Below the pieces are notes generated by a model. The model searched no databases and had not been told where the DNA came from. It worked only from the letters and a program-made list of their open reading frames with translations. From the NCBI RefSeq assembly GCF_018991925.1, contig NW_024738481.1, forward strand, positions 117,001-181,000: 64,000 nucleotides of DNA, in the 5' to 3' direction. Below are positions 13,126 to 23,965 of the stretch, in pieces. How positions within the stretch are numbered: position 1 is the stretch's first letter; each line of letters begins with the position of its first letter. The position numbers and the translations under genes are program-made. Source of the DNA: Homarus americanus (lineage: Eukaryota; Arthropoda; Malacostraca; Decapoda; Nephropidae).

Positions 13126-16100
13126 GCAAAGTGAAAGAGTACAGGGAAATAGTGTTAGGATTGATGACAAAACTAAATTAGACATGGAGTTAAAACCTAA
13201 ACGCGGTAAGGAGAGGACTCAGAGCATAACTAACTTAAATGTATACTACGCGAACAGGAGAAGTATGAGAAACAAAATGGATGATATTAGGGCCTTGGTA
13301 TGTACCGAAAAAATCGATATAATATCATTCACTGAAACATGGATCAACCTAGACTCACGTGAGTTACTGGTCGAGTGCCAAATTGCGGGTTACAAATTGT
13401 TCCATACTGATAGGCAGACCAGGAAAGGAGGCGGAGTAGCAATCTATGTCAGGGATAATCTGAAGTCTGATATAAATAAGGAAATAAAAACTGAGCAGAA
13501 TACAGAAACAATTTGGATAGAATTAATCGACGGTAGGGAAAAAATAATCATAGGAGTAATATATAGACCTCCCAATCTTGATAGAGTTAACGAGCGACTT
13601 ATCTGGGATGAAATGCGCAGGGCTTCCATACACAACAAAGTCTGTATAGTAGGCGACTTTAACCTTGGCCAAATAGATTGGACTGACCTTACAGGTACCT
13701 CAGTATCAGAGGATTTCCTCGAAACGATCCAGGACTGTTTCCTAAGTCAACATATAACCGAACCCACCCGGGGTAATAATATACTCGATTTAGTTCTGTT
13801 GAACAGAGAAAACCTCATTAGCAGTGTCAAGGTAGGGAACGAACCTACAAACAGCGATCACAAAGAAATTAGATTCCAGTTAGATTTTCAGGTCAGATGC
13901 AAGGAAAATTCCATTAAAGTCCCAGATTTCAGAAGGGCAAACTTTGATAGTTTAAAGAGGCAGCCGAGAGAGGGGGCGTCACGCTTGGGCGTGAACCTGA
14001 CAGATGGCAGCGACCTGATAACAAGATCTGAGATTATCGAGTTCCACGACAATTTAAATAAAGTGTTACTTAATGCACAAAGGCAGAACATACCATACAA
14101 AAAACTCAGATCAGACAACAATGACCCTAAATGGATAAATAATTATTTAAAGAACATTATTGGCCAAAGGAAGGCTATAGGTAGAAGGATAAACCGTGGC
14201 GAAATTTACCTCCGGGAGTATTATAAGGTATTGGCCGGTAGGTTTAAGACCGAGATAAGGAAAGCAAAGAGGAATAATGAACTGAAGATAGCAAGGGAGG
14301 CGAAGACAAACCCCAAAGGATTCTACCAAATGTATCAAACTAAAACACGAGATAAGATTGGACCAATACAGTCAGATACCGGCGAGCAAACTGATAACGA
14401 CGGAGAAATGAGCAATAATCTGAATAAATATTTTTCAACAGTTTTCACCACCGAAAATTTAAACATGATACCCGAGGCTCCGACTCTATTCAGAGATAGT
14501 GAAGAAAACAAATTAAGCGAGATAGTAGTGACTAGTAACGATGTTAATAAGCAAATAGACAAACTGAAGCCTAATAAGTCACTTGGTCCCGATGAGAAAT
14601 TTGCCAGAGTATTAAAGGAATGTAAGCAAGAGCTTAGTATGCCCTTAGCAAAGTTGTTTAACATGTCATTAAAAACAGGTGTAGTACCAGAATCCTGGAG
14701 GATAGCGAATGTAATACCGATTTTCAAGAAGGGGGATAGATCACTATCCTCTAACTACTGCCCAATCAGTCTAACATCAATAGTAGGCAAATTACTAGAA
14801 TCAATCATTTCAAACTCTATTCGAAACCACCTGGAGAAGCACAAGCTGTTCGACACCACAACCGCATCCAGCCCATACGTGCACGAACTGATCGCTATAA
14901 AAACAGCCCAGTCCCAACCATTGTAAAAATTATCAATAACTTGTAATAAACCAGTGTATTCACTCCCAGTAAGCACTACTCCTCTCACTGTCACTATGTT
15001 GAAATGAACTGTAGTTTGAGCTTTTCCCCATCTAGTTATTACATGTCTTATTTGTGTCACTTATGTTACTTGTATATTATTTGTAATTCGAAACCCATTC
15101 CCCAAATATGTAACTGTATATTTTCAGCCTTCTGGCTGCCAAGCTCTTTCAATAAACCGTTAATTATTATTATTATTATTATTAAGTTGATCAATGATTC
15201 CCAACATGGCTTCACAAGCGGGCATTCATGTCTAACTAATCTATTAACACTCTTTTCATCAGTTTTCGAATCGGTGGATGAGGGGCACAATTATGATGTG
15301 GTATATCTCGACTTTAGCAAAGCCTTCGACAGAGTCCCCCACGAAAGACTAATTAGAAGGTAGAGGCGCATGGCATCAGAGGTAATATCCTTAAATGGAT
15401 TATGGCGTGGTTCCGGGACTGGAAACAGCGAGTGAGCATAAACGGCACTAAATCGCATTGGAGCAACGTCACTAGTGGAGTTCCCCGAGGCTCAGTACTT
15501 GGACCATTATTATTTATTATATACATAAACGACATAGATATCGGCATAGACAGCAACATAAGTAAATTTGCTGATGACACTAAAGAGGACGTGTAATTAA
15601 ATCTGACGAGGACTCTGCAAAACTACAGGAAGATCTAAACAAATTTTTCGAATGGTCAGAAAAATGGCAGATGAAATTCAATGTGGACAAATGTAAAGTA
15701 CTCAGTATAGGAGATGTAAACAGGGAAACCAGTTACCAGATGAACAACGATGCCATTGTGGAATCTGACTGCGAGAGAGATTTAGGTGTAATGATAAGTA
15801 GGAATCTTAAGCCAAGTAAACAATGTGTTCTTGCTCGTAACAAGGCTAATAAAGTACTTGGGTTCATACAAAGGAGTGTTAGTTACAAGACTAGCGAGGT
15901 CATCTTAAAATTATATCTAGCGCTTGTGAGACCTCACTTCGATTACGCAGTTCAGTTCTGGTCACCGTATTACAGAAAGGATAGAATCGTTGGAAATAAC
16001 CCTGAGGAGAATGTCAAGACTAATGCCGGGCATTAGGAACCTTGAGTACAGAGACAGGTTAAAGCATCTTAATTTGCACTCCCTCGAGAGACGTAGAGTG

Positions 16101-16373
16101 AGGGGCGACATGATAGAGGTGTATAAATGGAAGTCAGGGTTAAACAAAGGGGACATTACAAAGGTATTCAAACTATCCAACCAAGAGCGAACTCGCAACA
16201 ACGGTTTTAAATCAGACAAATTTAGATTTCGGAGTGAAATAGGTAAACACTGGTTTGGAAACAGAGTAGTGGATGAATGGAACAAGTTACCAAATATCAT
16301 CATTAACACGAATACGCTGGATAGCTTCAAACATAGGTTGGATGCTTATATGAGCAATAGGGGTTGGGTATAA
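13112..16373 (+). pseudogene. CR1 copy A ORF2, endonuclease-reverse transcriptase, disrupted
   Basis: The endonuclease part shows VYYANRRSM, FTETWINL, GVIYRPPN, VGDFNLGQIDW and NSDHKEI, the AP-endonuclease motifs. The reverse transcriptase starts with KLKPNKSLGPDE and continues with [38 protein letters not shown] and the catalytic KFADDT. The C-terminal region ends HRLDAYMSNRGWV at 16373. The frame is open from 13112 to the nested insertion at 14846. After 15183 it is broken by a 1-nt loss near 15357, a 1-nt loss near 15590 and a 2-nt loss near 15982, judged against copies B and C. The copy cannot encode a full protein. Confidence 0.9.
14846..15183 (+). mobile_element. Nested ATT-tailed retroelement fragment inside the CR1 RT domain
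   Basis: CR1 copies A and C align up to the CACAAG that ends at 14845 and again from TTGATCAATGATTCC at 15187. The intervening 338 bp are absent from copy C. The insert ends in AATAAACCGTTA followed by (ATT)n, typical of a 3' end made by target-primed reverse transcription, and is flanked by AAG on both sides (14843-14845, 15184-15186). A reading frame runs in from the left to a stop at 14926. The family was not recognised. Confidence 0.8.
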
Positions 16374-16440
16374 ACGGGACTGCCCAGTATGGGCCAATAG
16401 GCCCGCTGCAGTTTTCCATAATTCTTATGTTCTTATGTTC

Positions 16441-16689
16441 CTACACAACCCTGCAAGTCCTTCCCTCAGTCCTACACATTACTACAAGTACCTTCCTCAC
16501 TCTTACACAACCCTGCAAGTCCTTCCCTGACTCCTACACAAACCTGCAAGTCCTTCCTTCACTCCTACACAATACTACAAGTTCTTCCCTCACTCCTACA
16601 CAACACTACAAGTTCTTCCCTCACTCCTACACAAAACTTAAAGTCCTTCCTTCACTCTTACACAAAACCGCATGTTCTTCCCTCAATTC
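16441..16689. repeat. 31-bp minisatellite, array 3 right part
   Basis: The array resumes directly after the CR1 tail with CTACACAACCCTGCAAGTCC units, about eight copies, and ends at the start of segment L copy 2. Confidence 0.95.
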
Positions 16690-17707
16690 TCGACGTATTC
16701 AACCAACACTTACATATATACAATACAACTTCCTGTCATGTTTGGTAGACTGAGTTATTTAGAGAATGTTCATCCTTTACTGTCCTCTTGATCGTTTCTC
16801 TTGTCCATCTTGATGTTGCCTCGTCATCTGTACACCAAGTTATGGTCCTCATCCTCCCTGGAGTAGTATTTTCTGTTCATACCTGTGAAATTAAAATTTT
16901 ATTAACCAAAAATATTTTTCTTTGTATATATTGCAGGGCGACAAGAATTAAAATCATTCTTTCTTCATACTGTTATGCCAGCACTCATCTTTATCAAGAA
17001 TTTACCACTAGTCAATTCACAAGTCACACGAGTGGTCACAACAAGAAGCAGGGTAAACACTATAATGACTCTTATATTATCTCCACCAGATTCTCAATGA
17101 TAACTCTCAGATTAACTCAAATTATAGGAATCATGTTGAAGATGAATCAGGAAATGCATAACTTACCATTATAAAGTTAAGAGACCACAAACAAAAGTCA
17201 AGTAAAGGAACAATTTAAGTACAGTACTAATGACCACAGCCAAAATTAACCCAAACCCGAACCTCAGCCTCACCATACACTAGAAAAGTACAAAAGTATA
17301 CACCACTTATCTCCATATAAATATATCCTGAGTCCAGACCAATTGTACCACACTTGCACCACACACTATCACCAGCCAGGCTCGTCTACCTCCCTACACT
17401 TGCCGTGACCCGTACTATGTGGATACCATGCCGCCAATTACCATACTATTTTACCTAACAAATGCACAACGTTAAGCTGATTTACTTATTACAGACTTAT
17501 TATGAATTAATATATATAACATACTAGACAATGTTTACATACAGGAACATATATAAAATATAGTCCTACCTACTGAGGAAGCAGTGTAATTACCTCTCGA
17601 TCAAATATATTCAGTGCCTTATAAAACTCCCTCCCCAAAGATAAAACACTTGTGTTTTATTTTCAGTCTGGTGAATGAGATAGAGCATTTGCTACGAAAT
17701 TCTCTCA
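16690..17707. repeat. Segment L, copy 2
   Basis: Nearly the same as 9943-10976 over its whole length, including the AATTAATATATATA region (shorter here, near 17505) and the final TTTTATTTTCAGTCTGG. It is followed by the same minisatellite. ORFs in it are short and not conserved in a way that suggests coding. Confidence 0.9.
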
Positions 17708-19393
17708 CGCCTACACAACATACCAAGTCCATCCCTCACTCCTACACAATACTACAAGTCCTTCCCTCACTCCTACACAATACTACAAGTCCTTCCCTCA
17801 CTCATACAAAACATACCAAGTCCATCCCTCAATCCTACACAACATACCAAGTCCATCCCTCACTCCTACACAACATACCAAGTTCATCCCTCACTCCTAC
17901 ACAACATACCAAGTCCATCCCTCAATCCTACACAATACTACAAGTCCTTCCCTCACTCCTACACAACATACCAAGTCCTTCCCTCACTCCTACAAGTCCT
18001 TCCCTTACTCCTGTACCACACTGCAAGTCCTTCCCTCACTAATACACAATACTGCGAGTCCTTCCCTCACTCCTACACAAAACTACAAGTCCTTCCCTCA
18101 CTCCTACACAATACTGCAAGTCCTTCCCTCACTCCAACACAAAACTACCTTCCCTCACTCCTACACAACTACAAGTCCTTCCCTCACTCCTACACAATAC
18201 TGCAAGTCCTTCCCTCACTCCTACAATACTACAAATCCTTCCCTCACTCATACAAGTCCTTCCCATACCCTGTACCACACTGCAAGTCCTTCCCTCACTA
18301 ATACACTAATACTCAGTCCTTCCTCCTACACAATACTGCAAGTCCTTCCCTCACTCCTACACAACACTACATTCAATACTTCCCTCACTCCTACTACAAG
18401 TCTTTCCTACAACTCCAACACAAAACTACAAGTCCTTCCCTCACTCCTATACAAACTACAAGTCCCACTCCTACACAAAACTACAAGTCCTTCCCTCACT
18501 CCTACACAAACTACAAGTCCTTCCCTTACTACTACACAACACTACCAAGTCCTTCCCTCACTCCTACACCACACTACAAGTCCTTCCCTCACTCCCTACA
18601 CCAATACAAATCCATCCCTCACTCCTACACCACACTACAAGTCATTCCCTCACTCCTACACAACATACCAAGTCCTTCCCTCCCCTACACAAAACTTCAA
18701 GTCCACCCCTCACTCCTACACAAAACTACAAGTCCTTCCCTCACTCCTACACAAAACTACAAGTCATTCCCTCACTCCTACACAACATACCAAGTCCTTC
18801 CCTCACTCCTGCACAACATATCAAGTCTTTCCATTACTCCTACACAATACTGCAAGGCCATCACTCACTCCTACACAACATACCAAGTCCATCCCTCACT
18901 CCTAAACAACATACCAAGTCCTTCCCTCACTCCTACACAACATACCAAGTACATCCCTCACTCTTGCATAACATACAAAGTCCTTCCCTCACTCCTAAAC
19001 AACATACCAAGTCCTTCCCTCACTCTTACATATCATACCAAGTCCATCCCTCACTCCTAAACAACATACCAAGTCCTTCCCTCACTCCTAAACAACATAC
19101 CAAGTACATCCCTCACTCTTACATAACATACCAAGTCCATCCCTCACTCCTACACAACATACCAAGTCCTTCCCTCACTCTTACATACATACCAAGTCCT
19201 TCCCTCACTCCTAAACACATACTGCAAGGCCATCACTCACTCCTACACAACATACCAAGTCCATCACTCATTCCTAAACAACGTACCAATTCCTTCCCTC
19301 ATTCCGACACAGCATACCAAGTCCTTCCCTCATTCCTACACAACATCCCAAGTCCTTCCCTCACTCCTTCACAACATCCCAAGTCCTTCCCTG
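17708..19393. repeat. 31-bp minisatellite, array 4
   Basis: About 54 copies of the same unit. From about 18780 onward a subtype with ACATACCAAGTCCTTCCC and CTAAACAACATACC is dominant. The array ends near 19393 in unrelated sequence. Confidence 0.95.
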
Positions 19394-20248
19394 CAGAGTT
19401 AATCAACATCTACTAAGACTATCATTCTTATTTTTCATTCGACTTCTGAACTGTAATAAATTATGGTCACTGTAAACTACAATTCTCTGGTAGGTGTTGC
19501 AAAGATATATGTTAAACTTTTCCAGTGCCATAAGCAGAGCCACAGCTTCTTTCTCTATAGTAGACTAATCCCATTGCACCAGCCCCAACATCATTGGTAA
19601 AACATAAATTTTACTTACGAACCATTCAAAATCCTGTCTCTGCCTCGTCCAGTTCAACACGACTTCAGTCCATCTGGCAGTCGAACCCGAGGCCTCCATC
19701 ATCCACAACAGGTACCTTGCCAGTGAGCCACCATACTGTGTTGAATAGTATATACACCAGTGTCAACATTAGATCGGGTCAGAAAGGGCATACATATTTT
19801 AAATTGCAATTTAAAATTTGTAATAGTCTAGAAAAGTTGCTCCTATATAAAGTTTATCAAACTCCAACATATGGTATTAGTCTTGTATTATTACAGTAAA
19901 AGACGGCACCAATTTGCAGCCCTTAACTAATACTACGTAGATCTATCCATACTATTAACACTGAAATGTGCTCCTTAATTTGGGTTACTTGATCAACAAA
20001 CACCTTTCCCTTAATACCAATATTTTTTGTTCTTTTTTCCATCATTATATAATACAGTTATCTCTTATTTTTCCTCTTCAGTGTACAACAGTTTACATTA
20101 CCCATCATCATCTCTGACGTTTGCCTCGAGCTGTTGGAGGCTGCCCACCATCTGTGCCTCCACACTCGCCTATTTTATTTTTCTAAGTGTCGCATTTTCA
20201 CCTATATGAAGGCGCCAATTCATGATATAAGTGTTAACAAATTATGTT
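19394..20248. other. No gene seen; possible tRNA-derived SINE on minus strand at 19640-19745
   Basis: Read on the minus strand, 19745-19640 has a box A-like TGGCTCACTGGC and, about 45 bp later, a box B-like GGGTTCGACTGCC. This resembles the internal promoter of a tRNA-derived SINE. No cloverleaf could be closed by eye and no tail is visible. The rest of the stretch shows nothing recognisable. Confidence 0.3.
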
Positions 20249-20610
20249 TGATGAATATTGTTCACTTTGATAACTGCCCTGTTCACACGGCACGAGAGAT
20301 GAAGCGCTGGTCAGAGGAAAGGTCGAATGAAATTGACCTTTTGGACTGGCCATCTAAATCTCCAGGTCCATATTCAATAAGTTTATTTCACTTAAACAAT
20401 TCAACTTTTCCTTTATCCAATAGAATAATAATGTTGTATTTTTATTGAAACATTTAATATCACAAATATAATATTGTATAGGGCCATTGCTTGTGTTAAG
20501 AGATTACCATGACTGTTTGTGAGTGCTACCCAGACCTCAACCCAAAGAGACCATTTGGACCCAGATAGTGAACGCGTGGGAACCTGAAGACAAGCTAAAC
20601 ACTGGTCCCG
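20249..20610 (+). pseudogene. Tc1/mariner-type transposase remnant, interrupted
   Basis: The frame at 20249-20372 reads HFDNCPVHTAREMKRW and then DLLDWPSKSPG, the second catalytic Asp block and the conserved LDWPSKSPDLNP region of Tc1/mariner DDE transposases. About 165 bp of unrelated AT-rich sequence follow. The expected continuation then appears near 20540-20600 as PDLNP and, one frame away, TQIVNAWEPED. The element is a dead fragment with an internal insertion. The first catalytic Asp and the inverted termini were not found. Confidence 0.65.
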
Positions 20611-21069
20611 ACTCCTACACACACAGGGCGAGTGTGAGCAGTTTGTGAGGAACCAACCACCTATATAACTTTGTGTCTCAGTCCCAAGAAGGCTCCAGGG
20701 GTCTATATAAAAGGGAGGCCATTGATATTCTGTATGACCTGTGTTGGTAAATATTATAAGTAAATGTGATTTCCACCCTCGTATTTTTCAATATTTATCC
20801 TCATATCTACGTTATTATAAACATCTAATTACTGGTGATTAAAACCTGAATAACAATTTAAAAAAATGATAAAACTTAGAAATGGATGGTACATTATAAT
20901 AGTGTACACTGTATTAGCCCGTCAGACAGACCGTAATACTTATATTAATGTGGGCTACAAACATTATGTGTATATAATTATATCACCCACGGTAACTAGC
21001 CTATGAGCCGCGGTTAAGATACTAAACGCCTGGGCAATATTTCTATAATGTGGGTTAATTTTTATAAGA
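20611..21069. other. No gene seen
   Basis: AT-rich sequence without a convincing frame, RNA or repeat signal. Confidence 0.5.
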
Positions 21070-21950
21070 CACAATTGAAGTGATTGTGGTGATAGTCTAG
21101 TGATTTTGGTGATGATGAAGATTGTGGTGATGGTGAAATGATTGTGGTGATGGTGGTGAAGCGATTGTGGCGAAGTGATTTTGGTGAAGGTTAAGTGATT
21201 TTGGTGATGGTGAAGTGATTATGGTGGAGTGATTGTGGTGATGGTGAAGTGACTGTGGCAAAATGATTATGGTGAAGTGATTGTGGTGAAATATTTAAGT
21301 GGGTGAAAGGAATCAATAGAGGAGATATAGATAAAGTTCTTATAACATCCGAGCAGGATAGGACTCGTAGCAACGGATTTAAATTGGATAAGTTTACGTT
21401 TAGGAGGGAGAAAGGAAAGAACTGGTTCACAAATAGGGTGGTGGACGAATGGAATAAGCTTAGCAACTTTGTAGCAAGTGCTGGAACGCTGGAAAGTTTT
21501 AAAAGAAGGCTAGATAGATTCATGGATGACAAAGAGTGGTAGTAACTCTCGACAGGACCTGCCATGCACAGGTCAACCGGCCTATTGCAGACTCCTTATT
21601 TTCTTATGTTCTTATGGTGGTGATGTGTTTGTGGTGATGGTGGTAAAGTGTTTGTGGTAATGGTGGTGAAGTGTTTGTGGTGATGGTGGTGAAGTGATTC
21701 TGGTGATGGGGTGAACTGATTCTGGTGTTATTGGTTAGTGTTTTTGGTGAAGTGATTCTGGTGAAGTGATTCTGGTGATGTTGAAGTGATTGTGGTGGTG
21801 GGGGTGAAGCAGTTGTGGTGAAGTTATAGTGGTGAATTGATACTGGTAGAGTGATTGTGGTTAAGTGATTGTGGTTGTGTAATGATTGTGGCGGTGGTGA
21901 AATGAGTGTGGGGGTGGTGATGAGAAAGTTGTAACAGCACCTTTTGCATT
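21070..21950. repeat. GTGGTGA/GTGATT simple repeat with a CR1 fragment inside
   Basis: Irregular repeats of GTGATGGTGAAGTGATT and GTGATTGTGGTGA lie on both sides of a CR1 fragment (21294-21616). They appear to have been one tract before that insertion. The repeat fades out near 21930. Confidence 0.85.
21294..21616 (+). mobile_element. CR1 family 2, 5'-truncated 3' end
   Basis: The open frame 21303-21542 (GINRGDIDKVLITSEQ, NRVVDEWNKLSNF, ending MDDKEW) is the C terminus of a CR1-type ORF2. It is related to but distinct from copies A-C. The 3' end GACTCCTTATTTTCTTATG-TTCTTATG shows the CR1 8-bp tail. Only about 320 bp of the element was inserted. The copy at 22360-23965 belongs to the same family. 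Confidence 0.88.
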
Positions 21951-22359
21951 AAATAAAAAGTCACCCAAATGAATAACACCAAATTATTCACTAAGTTATT
22001 AAACAATGACTTGGTAGTTGTTCACGTTATACGCGGCTCAAACTCTCTCAGAAGTCGAACGAGGTCACCTGACTAATCAAAACACAGCTTGACGCCCGCT
22101 TCTCTGCCCACACGCTCGGAGGAGAGGGGCCAGAGTCTTACCACTAGTTAAGGGGTGAACATGTAACTTAAGTGTACTCAAAACACTTCCCTGGAGATAA
22201 TTCACAATACATTCTCTCCCAAACTAAGTACTGTGTATATAATTACTTCAAAAATAATGAAAAAACCCAAAAGAAGTGTTTACCTCAGCCCTGCCACTTA
22301 GAGTTCCAGAACTTATTTAAAACAATTAATGTGATAAACAACAGGTATTACAAAGTGAT
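21951..22359. other. No gene seen
   Basis: Unique-looking sequence between the simple repeat and the next CR1 fragment. The only frame (22172-22369) has no recognisable features. Confidence 0.5.
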
Positions 22360-23965
22360 AAGAACATAAGAATTAAGGAGTCTGCAATAGGCCGGTTGGC
22401 CTGTGCATGGCAGCTCCTGTCGAGAGTTACTACCACTCTCTATCATCCATGAATCTATCTCGCCTCCTTTTAAAACTTTCCAGCGTTCCAGCACTTACTA
22501 CAAAGTTGCTAAGCTTGTTCCACTCGTCAACCACCTTATTTGTCAACCAGTTCCTTCCTATCTCCCTCCTAAACTTATACAACTTAAATCTGTTGCTACA
22601 AGTCCTATCTTGCTCGGATACTATAAGAACTTTATCTATATCTCCTTTATTGATTCCTTTCACCCACTTAAAGACTTCTATCATATCTCCCCGCACTCTT
22701 CGTCCTTCTAGGGAATGCAAGTTTAGTTTATTTAACCTATCTTGATATGAATGGTTTCTAAGTCCCGGAATCATTTTCGTCATTATTTGCTACACCGACT
22801 TCAGTGAATTGATATCCATTCCATAATAAGGGCACTAAAACTGAATCGCATAATGGAGGTGCGGCCTGACTGGCGCAAGATATAGTTGCAATATGACCTC
22901 TGCACTCTTATTACTTACACTTCTAGATATAAAACCTAATACTCTGTTTGCCTTATTTCGAAAATTAACGCACTGTTTTCTAAGCCGTAGGTCCGTGCTT
23001 ACAAGTACCCCTAAGTCTCTTTCACAAGTCGACTTCTCTAGGTTGATGTTGTTAAGGCTGTATATATTGACAGTATTTGTTCTTCCAATATTGAGTACGC
23101 TGTACTTGCTGGTGTTGAATTTCATTTGCCATTTTACTGACCACTCGTGCAGTTTATTTAAATCCTCCTGTAGTGCATTTGCATCCTTCCCTGAATTATT
23201 CTGCCGCCCTATTTTGGCGTCATCCGCAAACTTACTTATGTCACTGCTGATCCCAGTATCTAGATCGGTTATGTAGATTATGAACAAGAGTGGGCCCAGT
23301 ACTGACCCCTGGGGAACCTCACTGGTTACACAGCCCCAGTCAGATTTGACACCATCTACGCTGACCCTCTGTGTTCTAGCGGTAAGCCATGATTTTATCC
23401 AATTTAAAACTTTCCCCTCGATACCATGAGCCTTAACTGTTCTCAGAAGCCTCTGATGCGGTACTCTGTGAAACGCTTTGCTAATGTTTAAGTAAATAAC
23501 ATCGAAATTTTCGTCATTATCTACTACCTCGAAGACTTTCCTAACAAAAACGTCAGCTGATTTTTAGACAAGATTTTCCCTTTGTAAACCCTTGTTGAGA
23601 GTCGAAGATTAATTTGTGTTTCTCTAAATGCGATCGGATGTTATTTGCTTTAATTGATTCAAGAAATTTCCCCACTACTGACGTCAAACTAATCGGCCGG
23701 TAATTTGACGCAGATGTTCTGTCACCCTTTTTGAATATGGGTACTACATTTGCCTGTTTCCACAAGTCTGGCACAACTCCCGAGTCTAATGATTTTGTAA
23801 ATAAATATACGAGGGGTCCGCTAATCTGTTCCTTACACTCTTTCAAAACTCGAGGGAAAATTTCATCCGGCCCTGAGGATTTTGTCTTCTTTAATTTATT
23901 TATCTTCTTAAGAACATCCTCTTTTCTGATAGTGATATTCTTTAATTTCTCTTCTTCATTTCCCT
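22360..23965 (-). mobile_element. CR1 family 2, 5'-truncated copy with RT domain
   Basis: On the minus strand the element runs from about 23965 to a tail at 22360 (TTCTTATGTTCT, seen as AGAACATAAG on plus). It carries reverse-transcriptase blocks NVVPIFKKGDR, NYRPISLTSVVGKF, KFADDAKIG (catalytic) and the C terminus NKVVDEWNKLSNF to MDDREW. Frames are 23846-23553, 23287-22835 and 22783-22430, so the coding region is broken at least twice. The endonuclease part is missing by 5' truncation. A fossil, same family as 21294-21616. Confidence 0.9.

Larger units (their letters stand above)
12386..16440 (+). mobile_element. CR1-type non-LTR retrotransposon, copy A, inserted in the minisatellite
   Basis: The element interrupts the 31-bp minisatellite, which abuts it on both sides. 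It has an ORF1 with an SGNH-hydrolase domain, then an ORF2 with AP-type endonuclease and reverse transcriptase. It ends in an 8-bp repeated tail (ATTCTTATG-TTCTTATG), the 3' signature expected of CR1 elements. No target-site duplication is obvious, also usual for CR1. The copy is defective: one stop in ORF1, a 37-bp deletion at the ORF1/ORF2 boundary relative to copy C, a nested insertion at 14846-15183 and several frameshifts. Its 5' end is probably truncated, because ORF1 starts only about 25 bp inside the element. Confidence 0.92.
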
